Assembly (NCBI GenBank): GCA_000697055.1
Contig: JNDT01002304.1
Span: forward strand, 186,001 to 250,000
Reading direction: 5' to 3'
DNA length: 64,000 nucleotides
DNA from: Saksenaea vasiformis B4078
Lineage: Eukaryota; Mucoromycota; Mucoromycetes; Mucorales; Saksenaeaceae
Under the pieces are notes generated by a model. That model was not told where the DNA came from. It ran no database searches and saw only the letters and a list, made by a program, of their open reading frames with translations. The translations under genes were made by a program, and so were the position numbers. This document shows positions 13,382 through 25,650 of this stretch, in pieces. Each line of letters opens with the position of its first letter. Position 1 is the stretch's first letter.

Positions 13382-13833
13382 CTTCAGATGAGTTTTTCGA
13401 CAGACCAGCGAGTTTTGTGGTAAGAGGGCAAGCACAACAGCGCTACGAATTGATTGCGTATAGCAGATTACGGCCGATACGCGCTGTCAGCCGCACATCA
13501 GTCCGTAGCTTTTGACCGCAAGGGTGCATGCAAGAACCCGCGACCATCAACTGCCGTGCTCGCTTGATGAGAGCATGAGAGAGAATGAAGCCTTGGTATA
13601 AGAGTAAATCTAAAATCTCTCTAGGAAACGGTACAGTAACTTATCTTCCAGTCCGAATTACAACCATAGACGCAAAGCAGAACACGGCGACGCTACCAGC
13701 TACCTTGCCGAAGCACGACCATGCACGTCGGTGGTCGCAGCAACTGTCACTAGGGGACCCGAGACCAAGCATAGGATACCTCAACGGGAACCATAAGGAA
13801 TACCGCTGGGATTCCCCTTTGCCGTGTTTGCTT
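13382..13833. repeat. 452-bp direct repeat, copy 1
   Basis: This segment is repeated at 13913-14364, 531 bases downstream, in the same orientation with only two mismatches noticed (near its start and near its end). It includes a short open frame beginning MKPWYKSKSK at 13585. Low divergence implies a recent duplication. Identity stops abruptly after the TTTGCTT near 13833. The underlying element is not recognised. Confidence 0.93.
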
Positions 13834-13912
13834 CTGCCTGACGTAGCCTACGATGAGCCAACTACGACGCACACGCATTGATTAATGAATATTGCTACAA
13901 TAAAAAAAATAC

Positions 13913-14364
13913 CTTCAGATGAATTTTTCGACAGACCAGCGAGTTTTGTGGTAAGAGGGCAAGCACAACAGCGCTACGAATTGATTGCGTATAGCAGATT
14001 ACGGCCGATACGCGCTGTCAGCCGCACATCAGTCCGTAGCTTTTGACCGCAAGGGTGCATGCAAGAACCCGCGACCATCAACTGCCGTGCTCGCTTGATG
14101 AGAGCATGAGAGAGAATGAAGCCTTGGTATAAGAGTAAATCTAAAATCTCTCTAGGAAACGGTACAGTAACTTATCTTCCAGTCCGAATTACAACCATAG
14201 ACGCAAAGCAGAACACGGCGACGCTACCAGCTACCTTGCCGAAGCACGACCATGCACGTCGGTGGTCGCAGCAACTGTCACTAGGGGACCCGAGACCAAG
14301 CATAGGATACCTCAACGGGAACCATAAGGAATACCGCTGGGATTCCCCTTTGCCATGTTTGCTT
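13913..14364. repeat. 452-bp direct repeat, copy 2
   Basis: Second copy of the 13382-13833 segment, after a spacer of about 79 bp that ends in an A-rich run (near 13901-13910). Downstream of the repeat the small open frame continues into unrelated sequence, to 14490. The arrangement fits local duplication or insertion of two copies of an unclassified element. Confidence 0.93.
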
Positions 14365-14695
14365 GCTAGGTCAAGAAGAGAGAACTCCATGCGTGATATC
14401 GTGATGACGTTCCAGCCGCCCGTAATAGGCGTTCGGAATTTAAAGAAGGCCCGGAAAGGAAGGTTTGCCCCGGCTGGAGATGACAGATGATGATATACGT
14501 AATCAATATAAGATGGATATCGCAGAGAGAGCTATACCTAGTGAATAATGCCGAGTGAAAAAGTACAATAGCTAATAATTATCAGCTGAAATGGGTAGGA
14601 ACAGCTTGCTGCTGTTGTTACTGAAGGTCATGGGAAAAGGTTTTATCCAGGTGGCAGCTCGACCTCTCGCGTGATCGCGTCTCTTCTCAGTCGAC

Positions 14696-16628
14696 ATGGC
14701 AACACTGAACAAAAGTAAGACCAGGTCGGAAGTTTTTTCCATGTTTCACTCACAGATGTCTTTTCGTGAAGACATCAGAAGATACGCACAGAACACCAGC
14801 CGACCAAATTTTGCGGATTTCCTTCAGAATGACGAACATAAACGGAGCTTGATGGATTACATTTGCCAATTCGAGGATGCAGCAGTGGCAGAAAAGGAGA
14901 TCAGGCGCAAATGTGGATCGATTCGCAAGAACTGGCTTCGCCGGAAAGCTTTCTTCAACGGGGTCGACTGGAGAGTGCTACACAGCCAATCAAAAACACG
15001 GGCAAGACTGTTGGAAAACAGTTCGACACTCCTGTCTGCTGCTTCTGACGAAAACTCCCGTGAGCTACAAGCTGTATTTAACGTAGGTGACAAGCCGTTT
15101 AAAACGTCATCCTTAATAACATGCTTCTAGTCTAGTTTGAACAGGATGAGCAACGATACATCTATCGACGACGGTGACGAGAGTGAGGAGAGTGACGATG
15201 AGGAGGAAAGCAATGAAGACCGAAGAATAAAGACAAATGCATCTGATATGGGCGAATTTACAATCGGTCCGTGTCCAGAGCAAGGGCTGACCTTACCGAG
15301 CGGAGCAATCATTCTCAAGAATTGGCATGAGTACAAGACTAGCGCGGCTGACACCATGAATCGCGAAGGACTCCACTTGGTATCCGACCTCTATGAAGCG
15401 CTGTAAGTGATTTTTGGAAATATCTCTGCAGGGAGGTTAACCTTGAAAACCGATGTAGAGCTTTATCACACATATGCTTGCTCGTTCCGAAGTCGTACAG
15501 TGAGTGGCTAGAGGAATTTATCGACCAAAAAACAGTCGATGAACTGTATCATACCACGCACGCAAAATATATCAACAAAGCTCTGCAGATGAGCGACTTC
15601 CTTCTACTAAAGATCACGAACATAATCCGAGTAAGTCTTATATCAAAAATCTAATTGCAATTCATTAACGGTCTAATTACATGCTACCAGGACGTTCTAC
15701 AAGGTGCAAAAAGTCGTCGCAAGGCCCGACTAGATCTACTCCAGTTTAGTGAAGAGCTTGATGAGAATGAGGCTACCTTGATCGATGTCGTTTGCAACTG
15801 GTAATATACTATTGTACCTTGTACTTATTGTTTTGCTTACAAAATGCGTAGCTTACAAAAACTTCCTGATGATTATGTCTCGCACGATATCGCTGAAATG
15901 GAACTGATAACAATGTATTTGGATCCAGTCCTAAGTGCCATGCTCCATCAGCCCAGCAAAGGAAGAGGCTTTAGATGGTAAGCTGAATTGCCACGCGTAG
16001 TACTGAATTCATATTTATCATGCATCGCCGAAAGGATCAACCAAATGGTTGGAGAATACGGTGCTGACCCAACTAACTTGAGGCCAGACGGTGTCGCAAG
16101 CTTCAGTCCAGACCATAAACACACTTTTGCACTTGGTTTCTGCGAAGTGAAGCGAAAAAATGCAGAGAAACGCCCTTATGACACTCACTTGGACACCTTT
16201 CGGATTGCTACGTTTTGCAAGGATGCCTTGGATAAAGGAGAGATTAAGTGCACAATGGGAGTGCAGGCAGTCGGTATGAACTCTCTTTTTCTACGACATT
16301 ATGAGTGAGATTTTCTTCTTTTCTTTTTCACTTACCGAACTTTTAAGGCAACCACGTATCCGTTTTTCTTTGCTGTATTGAGTCCGAGGCGTTGTACCCT
16401 TTCCTCTTACTGGAAAATATCGATGTGCCGATGTCCCTGAAAAATCTTCCAAACTTTATAATGGAACTCGACAAATGTATACGCATAATTGATACATATA
16501 ACAACCATTGTGTGCGGCAAACCTCTGATATCAGTATGTTGCGCCGGCCATCTGTTTCCCTCAACGACTTTATGCAGGCATTGAACAAAACCATGGAATC
16601 TACGTCGAAGCCAGCGTTAAGATTCTGA
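14696..16628 (+). CDS. Uncharacterised protein with PD-(D/E)XK nuclease-like C-terminal half
   Basis: Seven exons, 14696-15082, 15131-15402, 15459-15630, 15691-15800, 15852-15977, 16035-16273 and 16348-16628, all join in phase to 528 residues with no stop, so the gene looks intact. The N-terminal third is basic and helical. An acidic linker follows (residues about 135-160, SEESDDEEESNEDRR). A helical middle comes next. The C-terminal part contains RPDG (Asp374), then 18 residues, then CEVK (Glu393, Lys395), the spacing and form of a PD-(D/E)XK metal-dependent nuclease core, followed by a helix with Q in MGVQAVG. The nuclease reading is inference from this motif, not a family match. It could be a catalytic or inactive member of a fungal expansion, or a gene carried by a mobile element. 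It sits between a fresh duplication and a dead transposon. Confidence 0.72.
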
Positions 16629-16862
16629 AACTTTATGCACTTCTTTCACCAAATTGGATTCGGTTTATGAGGATTTGCTTATGATGTAGTTTGTATATAC
16701 TTTCTTGTATATAGTTGATGACAAATGAAATATTGTACAGGGACGACATTCCGTTTTTCTTTCTTTGAAAGTTTTATATAGGATAAGCGATCAGCTTCGT
16801 AAACGTCTTCCCTTTCGAACTTCTCTATGCTTCTACGTGAATGGGAAGCGAAGGCTTCAAAA

Positions 16863-18134
16863 TCACTCCATCATTTTTTTAATTTGTTGGAGCTTCACTA
16901 GTGTCGTCAACGTTCCGCTTTCCAAAAGCCTATTGCGCTTTACTTTGATATTAACAGTCGACCAAAGCTGCTCAATTGGATTCAATTCAGGGAAATGTGA
17001 AGGAGGATAAGCACATCGATATCCTTGAGATTGGACATACAACATGACCTTTTCCGGCTTGTGGATAGGAGCATTATCTATAACTAGATAATTGCCCTTC
17101 ATGCGCACATATTTATACATCTCGTTCATAGTAGCTTTCACAAAGCTGATATAGCGGCCAGTTACAGCTCCTTTGCTTATTGTTTCGGAACGAACGGGTC
17201 ACTTTCTTTCCTTTTCTTCGCTGATGTCTGCAGAAGCCTCGAGCTGAAATTGGTCAGACCGAATGTTGAAATTGCTCCCAAAACCATCGCTGTTCTGGCT
17301 CTTTTTTTTTTTTTTTTTTTTTGGTGGGCAACAACTACAACAGTCCCTTTGTTGATCATGCGATTCCATACTGCGCTTCATGTTAATGTGGAAAGAGAAT
17401 TCATCAAAGAAAACGCGATCTTTTCTATAGTCAATGCCATCCTTGCCCTATTTTGTTTACCTATTTAATGCATTCTTGAAGCTTAGCGTCGCTATTTCTA
17501 TCCACAGGTCGAACTCGAGCTTTCTTCAATAATAGGTTGCATTCCTTTCTCGTAAAGCGATAGAGGCGTTTTGGATATTTTGAGTCCTTAAAACTTTTGA
17601 AGCAAACTTTCCATTAGCTGCTCAAAGACGATAGGCGGATCCTCGTCAATGCATTATAAAGCAAACTTTTTATGCTCTTCATTGAGAATACGCGGTCGAT
17701 CATCGCTTTTGCGATTCTTGGAGGTATTATCAGGATTCTTTTCACGCTTTAATGCCCATCTTCGCGCCAAACGGACATGAATACCTAGCTGTTTTGCAAT
17801 AGCTGGCGCACTTAACGCTTGTTTCGAACATTAGCTTGAAAAGCCTAACCTTAGGTTGTCGGTATACAGTGCAAGCACGCTTATTAGTCACTACTTTCAT
17901 ATGGTGGTTAGTATCAATTAGTTTATGGACGTCCGCAGCAATAAATGGCTGATTCTGCTCGCGAGGGATTGTGCGTAAATGGTCAGTATAGGAACTGATG
18001 TCTGGGCAGGCAAGAGTTCTACTTTTGTTCAAGTGCGACTTCGGTCTAGGGAAAAAGTGTACATCAGGTTGCGTGATCGTCTCGATTAAGTTTTTCAGCT
18101 GGTTTATTATACCAGATTCCACATTCATGCACAA
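16863..18134 (-). pseudogene. Decayed Tc1/mariner (IS630-like) transposase
   Basis: Minus-strand pieces in different frames line up with a DDE transposase. A helix-turn-helix segment (AIAKQLGIHVRLARRWALK) lies near 17750-17810. A linker NEEHKKFAL is followed by a stop codon. The first catalytic Asp is in VFFDEFSF near 17400. The second is in LVIDNAPIHK, and the Glu in PELNPIEQLW in the 16863-17141 frame. Stops and several frame changes separate them, so no transposase can be made. A run of 21 T on the + strand at 17302-17322 lies inside the former coding region. I could not define terminal inverted repeats. The element would be a cut-and-paste DNA transposon. Confidence 0.82.
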
Positions 18135-18757
18135 GAACGTTCCATGGAACGATCTTGCTCAACCTTCTTTGTTTTTTTTTCCGTTTCGATCTCATCACCT
18201 GTAAGCTCCGAATATCGCTGGGTTGATTAGAACGTTCGAGATTTTGATGTCTGTTGTATACCCATGGCGCTATTTCCTTCTTTTAGAAGCACTTTCAAGG
18301 AGCTAAACAAAGGTATTCGCTCTCGAAAACAGTCGCATGGGTGCAGTACAATAAATATATGGACTGAGCATGCATTGGAAGGATCTCATACTTACACTTA
18401 GTCATTACATTATTTACATCGAATTTTGAGAGCAGACAAAAGGACCGCTGTAACAATATATTATGTTCGGCGATGGGGCGGATAAGTAAAATCTTTATAT
18501 CAAATGACTAAGAGAAAAACCAATAATATCTCTAGGTTGGAAAAGGGAAGACGCGGGCATACTACAGTGAGTTCACTTGTTCAATCGGGGTTCTGGTAGA
18601 TGTAGGTAGGACGACAGTAGCCAGATCTTCCATGTAGAATAAAGGCGAACACGGATATTTTTTTTGCGGCATCTAAAAGTTGGAACTCGTTTTTATATGT
18701 AGATTTTGTATAGATTTGGATTACAAATTGTATAATGTACTATGTAGTTATAGGAGA
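18135..18757. other. Spacer between transposon relic and transporter
   Basis: About 0.6 kb with no supported gene. It probably includes one end of the Tc1-like relic and the 3' flank of the minus-strand transporter ending at 18758. Confidence 0.45.
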
Positions 18758-20235
18758 TTAAACGCTAGTGTTCTTGTTCCTGCGTTCGTTTATATAACGA
18801 ACAATAAAGGTGAGGAGAGCAAATACGCCAACGATGCAATGGCCTATTCCAAGCAACAAAAAGGGAGCACCTTTCATCCACTTGTCAAATAGTACACCGC
18901 CGACTTTTGCGAGAATAATAATACCAAGAGCTCCGACAAAGGAATATGTGCCTGCAACACTTCCTCGGCAGTCTGTCGGAACATAAGGGCCTGCAACCAT
19001 AGCCATTCCCGAAATGATCATGCCTACAAAATAAAATACTTGTCAGGAAAGAAGCAAGACAACTTAATGGTAAATTTACCAAACTGGCCGATAGCAATCA
19101 ACACTACAAAGGCGTAACTTGCTTGTGACGTTGGGTCAATAGAAAATGCGAAGGGAATACAACCAGCCGCACCAACTATGCCTGCTATAATGACAGGAAA
19201 CTCCTTGGGCAGGTATTCGCTAGCAACGCCAAAGAAAGGCGCAGATGCTAACGCAACAGCTTGCGCGATACCAGTCAATGTAGAGGAAGACCCCATAGCG
19301 AGGTAGCATGTTTTGCCTACTTCACATTCGCCAATGTCGATGTAATACTGAACAATCCACAACGAAATAAAATTGGTGATAATAATTTCGTCGGCTCGAG
19401 CGAAGAAGCTAGTAGCGTAACCCAAAGCAATGCGAGGATCTTTAGCTGCAAGAATTCCTTTGCGTAATTTTGTGAGGAAGCTTTCGCGGTCGTCTTTCGG
19501 TCTTGGGAGACTTTTGGGAAGCGCTACTAAGCAGAGAATGCCAAAGAATGTTGTCAGACCGCCAATAATTGCGAACGAAAGGATGAGTTCTCCATTCTTT
19601 CGGTCCAGTACGTTTCGTAGCATGACAGGTACTCTAACCAGGGACAAAGCTGAGAAGACAGCACCGAGACCGGAACAAGCACCAACGAGACCAGAGACCA
19701 GGCCGCCTTTGCCCTTGACGACTTCAATCACAAATGCAGCCATCATGGCTGTTGAGCCTGCTGTACCAATGGAGAAGATGAGCTTAAGAATCAATAAAGT
19801 TGGGTAAACGTTTGGAGCGTGAGGATAAGCGATGACGGCGGCACCCATGATCATAAGTGAAATTCCTGCGACCGATCGTTTCTGGATGATGTCGGATAAA
19901 GTACCCCATATGACAACCATAATGACTGAAGCAATTTCAGAGTAGAGAGCGAGTGATCCAGTGATGTCTCCTGCTACTTTCAAGAAGTCACCGCCTGCGT
20001 GTGGAACTATAACATTAAGAATAGCTGATAGTGATACTGCAAGGAAGACAATAACTGCGAGGGATACAAATACGGAAAATAAGAAAGCAAAAAATTTTAG
20101 GGGATGTACATGGGGTTGAAGGGGAACGACCCATAGAAATCTACGGCCTTTTTCTTCGACAGGTTCAGACACCACCTCCTCCGAGTAATTTGATGCGCCC
20201 GATACTTCTTGCCAAAGTTTCGGCTTTTCCGACAT
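18758..20235 (-). CDS. Major facilitator superfamily transporter
   Basis: Two exons, 19080-20235 and 18758-19023, separated by a 56-nt intron whose splice completes a Gly codon (IGQF-G-MIISG), give 473 residues. After a polar N-terminus there are about 12 hydrophobic helices with a long central loop rich in charged residues (PKSLPRPKDDRESFLTKLRK). The loop WGTLSDIIQKRS corresponds to the conserved MFS G-x-x-x-D-R/K motif between helices 2 and 3. It does not resemble the three Dal5-type carriers in this window, and the substrate is unknown. The start at 20235 (MSEKPKLW) was chosen because the longer frame only adds a Phe/Arg-rich leader. It is divergent from the GPI-type gene at 20928. Confidence 0.82.
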
Positions 20236-20927
20236 GTTGATCGAGGAAAGAGGAAAAGTTGGGAAAAAAACGTGATTTAAAGAGACGCGTTTTACCAAAG
20301 TATAGGAACGAAAAAGAAACGGAAAATGAAAAAAGAGCCGTTTTCTTGGCACGTTTTACCGAACATTTGGATATGTAGACTCTGTAGCGTCGTTCTTATC
20401 AGATGTTAAGGAGACCCTGGTCGCACAGACGGTAAATTTTGTTGTACTACATCTGCAAACAGGCCCTGGCTAGTTTTATCAGATGCAAATGACCAACATC
20501 CGCACCAGTCACATTGTTCTTACGTTTCCACCCCGTTACATCGGAAGCGTGGAGTAACGTTATGACATTTCTTGTACCAGTCAGCGGAGATAGTTCTATT
20601 GTAACAAAATCTTCACACATTTTACCCGCTGTGCATACCTCCTAATTAAACCTTGCAATGGCATTGTCAATAGTATGACTCTGATCTAATTTATTTGCGC
20701 TTTGATTCTGCTTCAATTTAGATTAGAAAAGAGGATCAGATAACTGTGGTGTTACCTGTCGCTGATCCCGAATGTACGCGGGGTCATCGCTGTGGTATTC
20801 CTCAGACGATCTGGGTTGTAATTGAGAAACATCAGATAAAAAGTTTTGAACAAGCGCTCTCTTTTTAAATTCAAATCGCGTAAACGGCCGTACTTCTTCG
20901 CTTCTTTGTTCATTGTGTACTGCAAGC
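20236..20927. promoter_or_regulatory. Divergent promoter region of transporter and GPI-type gene
   Basis: About 0.7 kb between two start codons that face away from each other, so both promoters must lie here. No specific binding site is evident. A minus-strand frame overlapping 20723-21001 is a shadow of the secreted protein gene. Confidence 0.5.
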
Positions 20928-21517
20928 ATGTATTCTCTCGCACTTATTGGTACCTTGGCTCTTGCTTCTGTCGCTTCTGCAGCAGGCGGCTGCAATCCCA
21001 CTTATAACGTCCCTTCTGCCGGTGCATGCATTGCTGGTTGCAACAAGGTACATTGTTTGTTGCGTCAGAGTACCTTTCAGTCTAATTAATTTACTTGCAG
21101 AAAGCTGGTACTGGACTTTACAATAATTGGACCGACGACCCTGCCTCTCCAAACTTCATTGAGTCTCTTAGCTACCAGTGTGCAAAGGGCACAGTCGCCT
21201 ACACGGCCTATATGACGGATGCTGGCATTTGCATGATGTCGTGTAGCAAGGAAGAACAGAATGCCTTTCCTAAGGAGTTTTCAGAGGCATGTACCTGGTA
21301 TAACGCTCACAAGGATGACAAATGCGATGCAAACGGTGGTGCTGCCAGCGGAAACGGCGGTGCTAGTGGTACTAATAGCACTAACACCGCTAATGGCGCC
21401 AATTCAAGTGCTGGAACTGCCGCCGAAAAGAAACCCGAAAATTCATCGAACAAACTACAGTTGGGAAGCTTGTCTGCTTTGGTGGTCGCTGCTGTCGGTT
21501 ACGTCGTTCTCAACTAA
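20928..21517 (+). CDS. Small secreted Cys-rich protein with GPI-type C-terminus
   Basis: Exons 20928-21047 and 21101-21517 (53-nt intron, phase 0) encode 178 residues. A signal peptide (MYSLALIGTLALASVASA) is followed by a compact Cys-containing domain of about 95 residues (eight or so Cys). Then comes a Gly/Ala/Asn/Ser/Thr-rich stretch with N-glycosylation sites (NST, NSS) and a hydrophobic C-terminal tail, LSALVVAAVGYVVLN. This layout is that of a cell-surface GPI-anchored protein; the anchor is predicted, not shown. Small surface proteins of this layout are common in fungi, without known function. It is divergent from the MFS gene. Confidence 0.8.
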
Positions 21518-24500
21518 CCCTGCTAGTCGATCAAGAAACAAAAACAATTTAAATCTATAACTGTATACCATAATAGTCGTCTTTTTTTAAAAAAAAAACT
21601 TATAACAGCTTCTATGCTGGTAAAAATCATGAGTATTCGCCGCACGCAATATCCATCAAATTGGAGATGCAGGGGTATACAAGTGTTAGACGTCCGATCT
21701 TTTACCTGACGTGCGTTCCTTTCTGCGCCTTCAGTTGAAGCCAGCGACGAATTGAATAGAGTTAAGTAGCAATATGATGAATAACGTTAAAAGTCAAGGA
21801 CTATATATAACGTGCATTTTGACTCGGGAAATAGCACGGCATGAAAGTAACGTGAGTCAGTCCATTCTTTTTGTTGTGTACTGAGTTGGCAATTTCTGCG
21901 CATCCATCACATTACGCTCAAGTTGAGTAAATTTAGCGCTGGAAAATGATACGTCTTTGCGGTGACAAGTGGTTTATCTTGCGTCAATCTAGGAATAGTT
22001 CGTGTCTGGGTAACTTCGTCTTTGCATTGAGGTGCTTCAGTGATGGATTCCCAGCATCCCATCGGAGAGCAGTAAAAATGCTTCAAGAGAAGAACATGTT
22101 CCAACCAAAATAATCCATACTTACAGGAACGCACGAGTTCCTTTTTTTTTTGGCTCCGTTCTCTTTAACAGCCCCAGTAAGGATGTCAATTTATATACGT
22201 GCACAATTAATTCATGTTTTTTTTTTCTATCATTTAGTCTGCATGACCTCTGTCCCGAACCGTCCTAGCTGTGGTGTAGCCCCTCGTTCTCCACCAGGTA
22301 AGCAAGTATTGTTGCACGCTGCCTTATCCAACTTCGACAACAGAAACTCGCCAGACGTTCCATCGCTCCAAGTCCTCTGCACAGCGTACTCTCTTATCGC
22401 TGGCCCTCGTTGCCAGGTTCCTCCCCACGCCAGCCCCACCGGACTCAGTTGCGGGCTTGGCCCAGGCCTGTAGGCCTGATTACCTTCGGGGTAAGTAAAA
22501 GGACATCAAAACATCTCCCATTTACTAACCGTGAACAATTTTTTATGCTGCTCCAATAAATTATGCGTCCATCTGAGAACCAAGTTCATGTAAGTACAAT
22601 ATTATCTTGTCGCCAGTTCGTGAACTAACGACCGTGTATTCAATTTTTTCCCTTAGCGCAAACTCCGTTCTTCATGGATGCATAGTTTATTTAGAGTAGC
22701 GTAAAAAGCTGTTCAATATGCAGTAAACGGAGTGACGGTCAAAGCTAGTGATATCATTGCATTGCTTCATCATGAGAGTCGCTGCAATTCATTGTTAATA
22801 AGACGCTTATTGATCTGTGGTATAATAGAGCGCAATCACACGCCTATCCGGCTAATTCCCACGTCCACGCGCCCTCAGAAAATTCACACCGCTCAGTACC
22901 ACTGCAAAGGTGCATTTCCAACGCTGAAGCCAGCTTTCACGTAAGCGTTATATAAAGCAAGTAAGGGGTAGGTCACGCGAAAGTGTACACGTCACGTACA
23001 AGTTTAGCATTCATTAAACATAGGTTATGTCTAGTCTTTGATCGTGGTCAGTTATGCATTCATGCTTTCAGAGTTTGCGGTCTGTGTGTGAGAAAATCCG
23101 TGCTTGCTCATTGTGTCTCCATCTTGTTCTATCAGATGTGTTCTGTTACGCATCCTGCTTCGAAAAGGCGATTCCAGCATGTAGCACACAGGCTACAGAG
23201 CAAACAAACCTTGTCAGAAATAAAATTTTCTACAGTTGTGTACCACCCAATAGAATCCTGCTGACAAAGATATGGGCAAATCACAAAAAGGAACCGTACA
23301 TGTTTTACTTTCTGTCGGATTGATGAGGCCTCCTCGTAACTTTATTTTATTTTCTGGAGGGAGCACTATTATAGTTTCGCAGCATAAAACATATTACTTG
23401 CACTGTTAAGGTTAGGTTAAGTTTCTTGGACAAGATGATACATAAGAAGCACAAGTGGCAAAATCAAGTGATACAGAGTCGACATGATCCGGAATTGCGT
23501 AGCGATCATTGGCTTCGCTTGCAGTAGATTTTCCGCAATTAACTGGTGCAACGCAATGGTTCCATAAGACGGGCACATTTTTTTCATCATTTCCGGAACA
23601 CGGTGTCAAAGATCCGAGCAAACCGAGAAAGACCGGTTGCACAAGGAGACGTAAAACAGGTTTATCACCGTTTTTGCTCTTCGGATGCTGTCCGCAATTT
23701 CACGGTTGTAACGTGCGATCGACGAGCTTGGGTAGGCTTATGCAAGGCGTTTAGTGCCGTAAGAACTAGTAGAAAGTGCCTGCTGAGCCGACATTGTGTA
23801 ACACATGCTGTTACAGATCAGGAAGTTTGTAAGCAATCTCTACTCCTTTTTGAAAGAATACCTAAGCTACCATAACTAATTTCTCCTTCAGTCAAGTAAT
23901 TGCGTATGCATCAATATGTTAAATCGGTATCGGTGATATTGCGCGTGTGGTCCCGTACGTGAACTGGATTGTTGATTGATGCAGACTGTCTTCGAGCAGA
24001 AGGAGCGAGCACATCTCATAACGGTTGAATATATATGCTTAGCTGTAAGAAGTATTTCTGCTCCACGATGGAGACCAACATCGTAACTATCACTAGCAGA
24101 GGCTAGGTCAGGGACTGTAGCACACTCCAAGTGATATATCGCCTGCCGGACCTTGTTGTACAACATACGAAAGTGTAAGTGAACTTGTTTGTACAAATAA
24201 CAAGGTTTACCTTCTTTATATATCACAGGGAGCATTTAGAATCAGAAAGAATCGGAACACGGCCTATGCTGGCTAAAAGGTGGACTGGCTGCGCAAGACC
24301 TTCGCGTGTGGCAATTTGGACCGCTTATAGCGGGCGCCGTCGTAAAGGAACGAGGAAGGTCCTTGAGCTGCTGCTGGAAGTGAGAAAGTAACCAGCCATG
24401 CAGGAACACCATTATCACGAAACATTTCGCGTCATGTTGATAGAGGAATTTATCGTGCTCCCCTTTGGCACGAATTTCCGCTCATGCTCAAAACTCTGAG

Positions 24501-24713
24501 TCACGGTACTAGATTGTGCTTCGAATGATGTAAAAGAGGACTCATCTATGCCGCTCCGTCTACCTATCAAAGACCGGTTCGAATGTTATCGTTATACTTT
24601 TTTTGTATAATGTACGACTCCGGCATCCGTGTATTCCGTCTTTAATCCAAAATAGCACAACACACGTAGCACAAGTTTGACAACCTTGTGAGTTGTTGCT
24701 CTCATTTACGCGA
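21518..24713. other. Gene-poor stretch
   Basis: About 3.2 kb with no intact gene. It contains the dispersed-repeat copy at 22390-22690, inside a locally GC-richer patch (22250-22480). The remaining open frames are short, Cys/His-rich by chance, and present on both strands. No tRNA signature was convincing. Confidence 0.45.
22390..22690. repeat. Diverged dispersed repeat, copy 2
   Basis: Partner of the segment at 1090-1370, sharing the same ordered blocks and spacing. It lies in the gene-poor stretch after a GC-richer patch. Family unknown; limits approximate. Confidence 0.45.
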
Positions 24714-25650
24714 TCAACAATACTGAGGCTTCCTAGTTATTAGCAGTACATGTAAATATGCTTTTGGTTTTTCCGCTACTGTACTCTTTTTCCTTGATTC
24801 ATCCGAATGTACGGCATTCTTTCCTAGAGACAAAACCACTCCATGATTTGTATCAACGAGGAAAGGTGAATGCATACCAGAAGTATCTAAAGTTATGCAG
24901 TAACAGATGCTGTTACTCAAAACGAACTTGAATTCTCTCTTGAACCGTTTGTAGCCCTCCTGTTTACTCAGAAATAAAGTCGTTGATCGATAACATGGGC
25001 ATACGCTGAAGCGACCAAGCAGCCGCACAAGCTTCTCGTAGATCATTGACATATTATTTGGAATACTACGCTTCGCGAAGGTCAAGCAATTACTTCATGT
25101 TACATCAATATTCCAAAGCTGGAGGAGGTGTGCCCCCCAGTAAACTTCATTAACCTCACACGCTCCAGAAATAACTTGCGCATGATGCAACGTTCGCTGT
25201 CGTTTACAAATGGAAGATACCTGTTTGCACCATTCGGCTGTCTTATCCGCATCGTTTATTTCTTCCAGCATCTTCCATTATTGTTCAAAGTGAACACGGT
25301 GTAGAGTACTCTCTCTAATGTAGGTATGGTCAAGAATGGCAAAAGTTCGGAATGAGGTAAACGGGGCTTGGTACAATTCAGCATGGCGAATGTAGTTCGA
25401 CGGGCATTCACAATATTCCGCAGCTCTCGCCAATATACCGGCCAACATCACCTGGAACTGCCTCCGAAAGCATCTTGTGGAAGGAAATGGTATTTAGTGG
25501 CTGTTGATACCTTTGGGCAAATTACTTCGAATTCTTCGTGCAACTGTCTACAAGATTCTTTTTATGTGCGAGTTGGTCAGAATAGGCGTCTGCACCAGGG
25601 CGGGTGTACCACATCTTCCATCCTTGTTTCATCAACCTTGACATTGAAGC
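24714..25650 (-). pseudogene. Possible decayed protein-coding gene
   Basis: Read on the minus strand, protein-like text continues across several frames with stops. Near 25300-25450 it reads AAEYCECPSNYIRHAELYQ. Near 25150-25250 it reads EWCKQVSSICKRQRTLHHAQ, followed towards 24714 by a 123-codon open frame. The composition and length look like an old gene or mobile-element protein that has lost its frame. No family recognised, and it may be chance. Confidence 0.25.

Noticed and set aside
13585..14490. Open frames starting MKPWYKSKSK in both 452-bp repeats as genes
   Set aside because: Short, no domain, different C-termini after the repeat ends, and competing frames on the other strand; better treated as part of the repeat.
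16274..16347. Frameshift after QAVG in the nuclease-like gene
   Set aside because: A 74-nt intron with a GTATGA donor and AAG acceptor restores the frame to NHVSVFLCCIESEALYPF, so the gene is intact.
22230..22439. Minus-strand open frame in the GC-richer patch as a gene
   Set aside because: Its complement on the + strand is equally open, there is no domain, and it partly overlaps the dispersed repeat.
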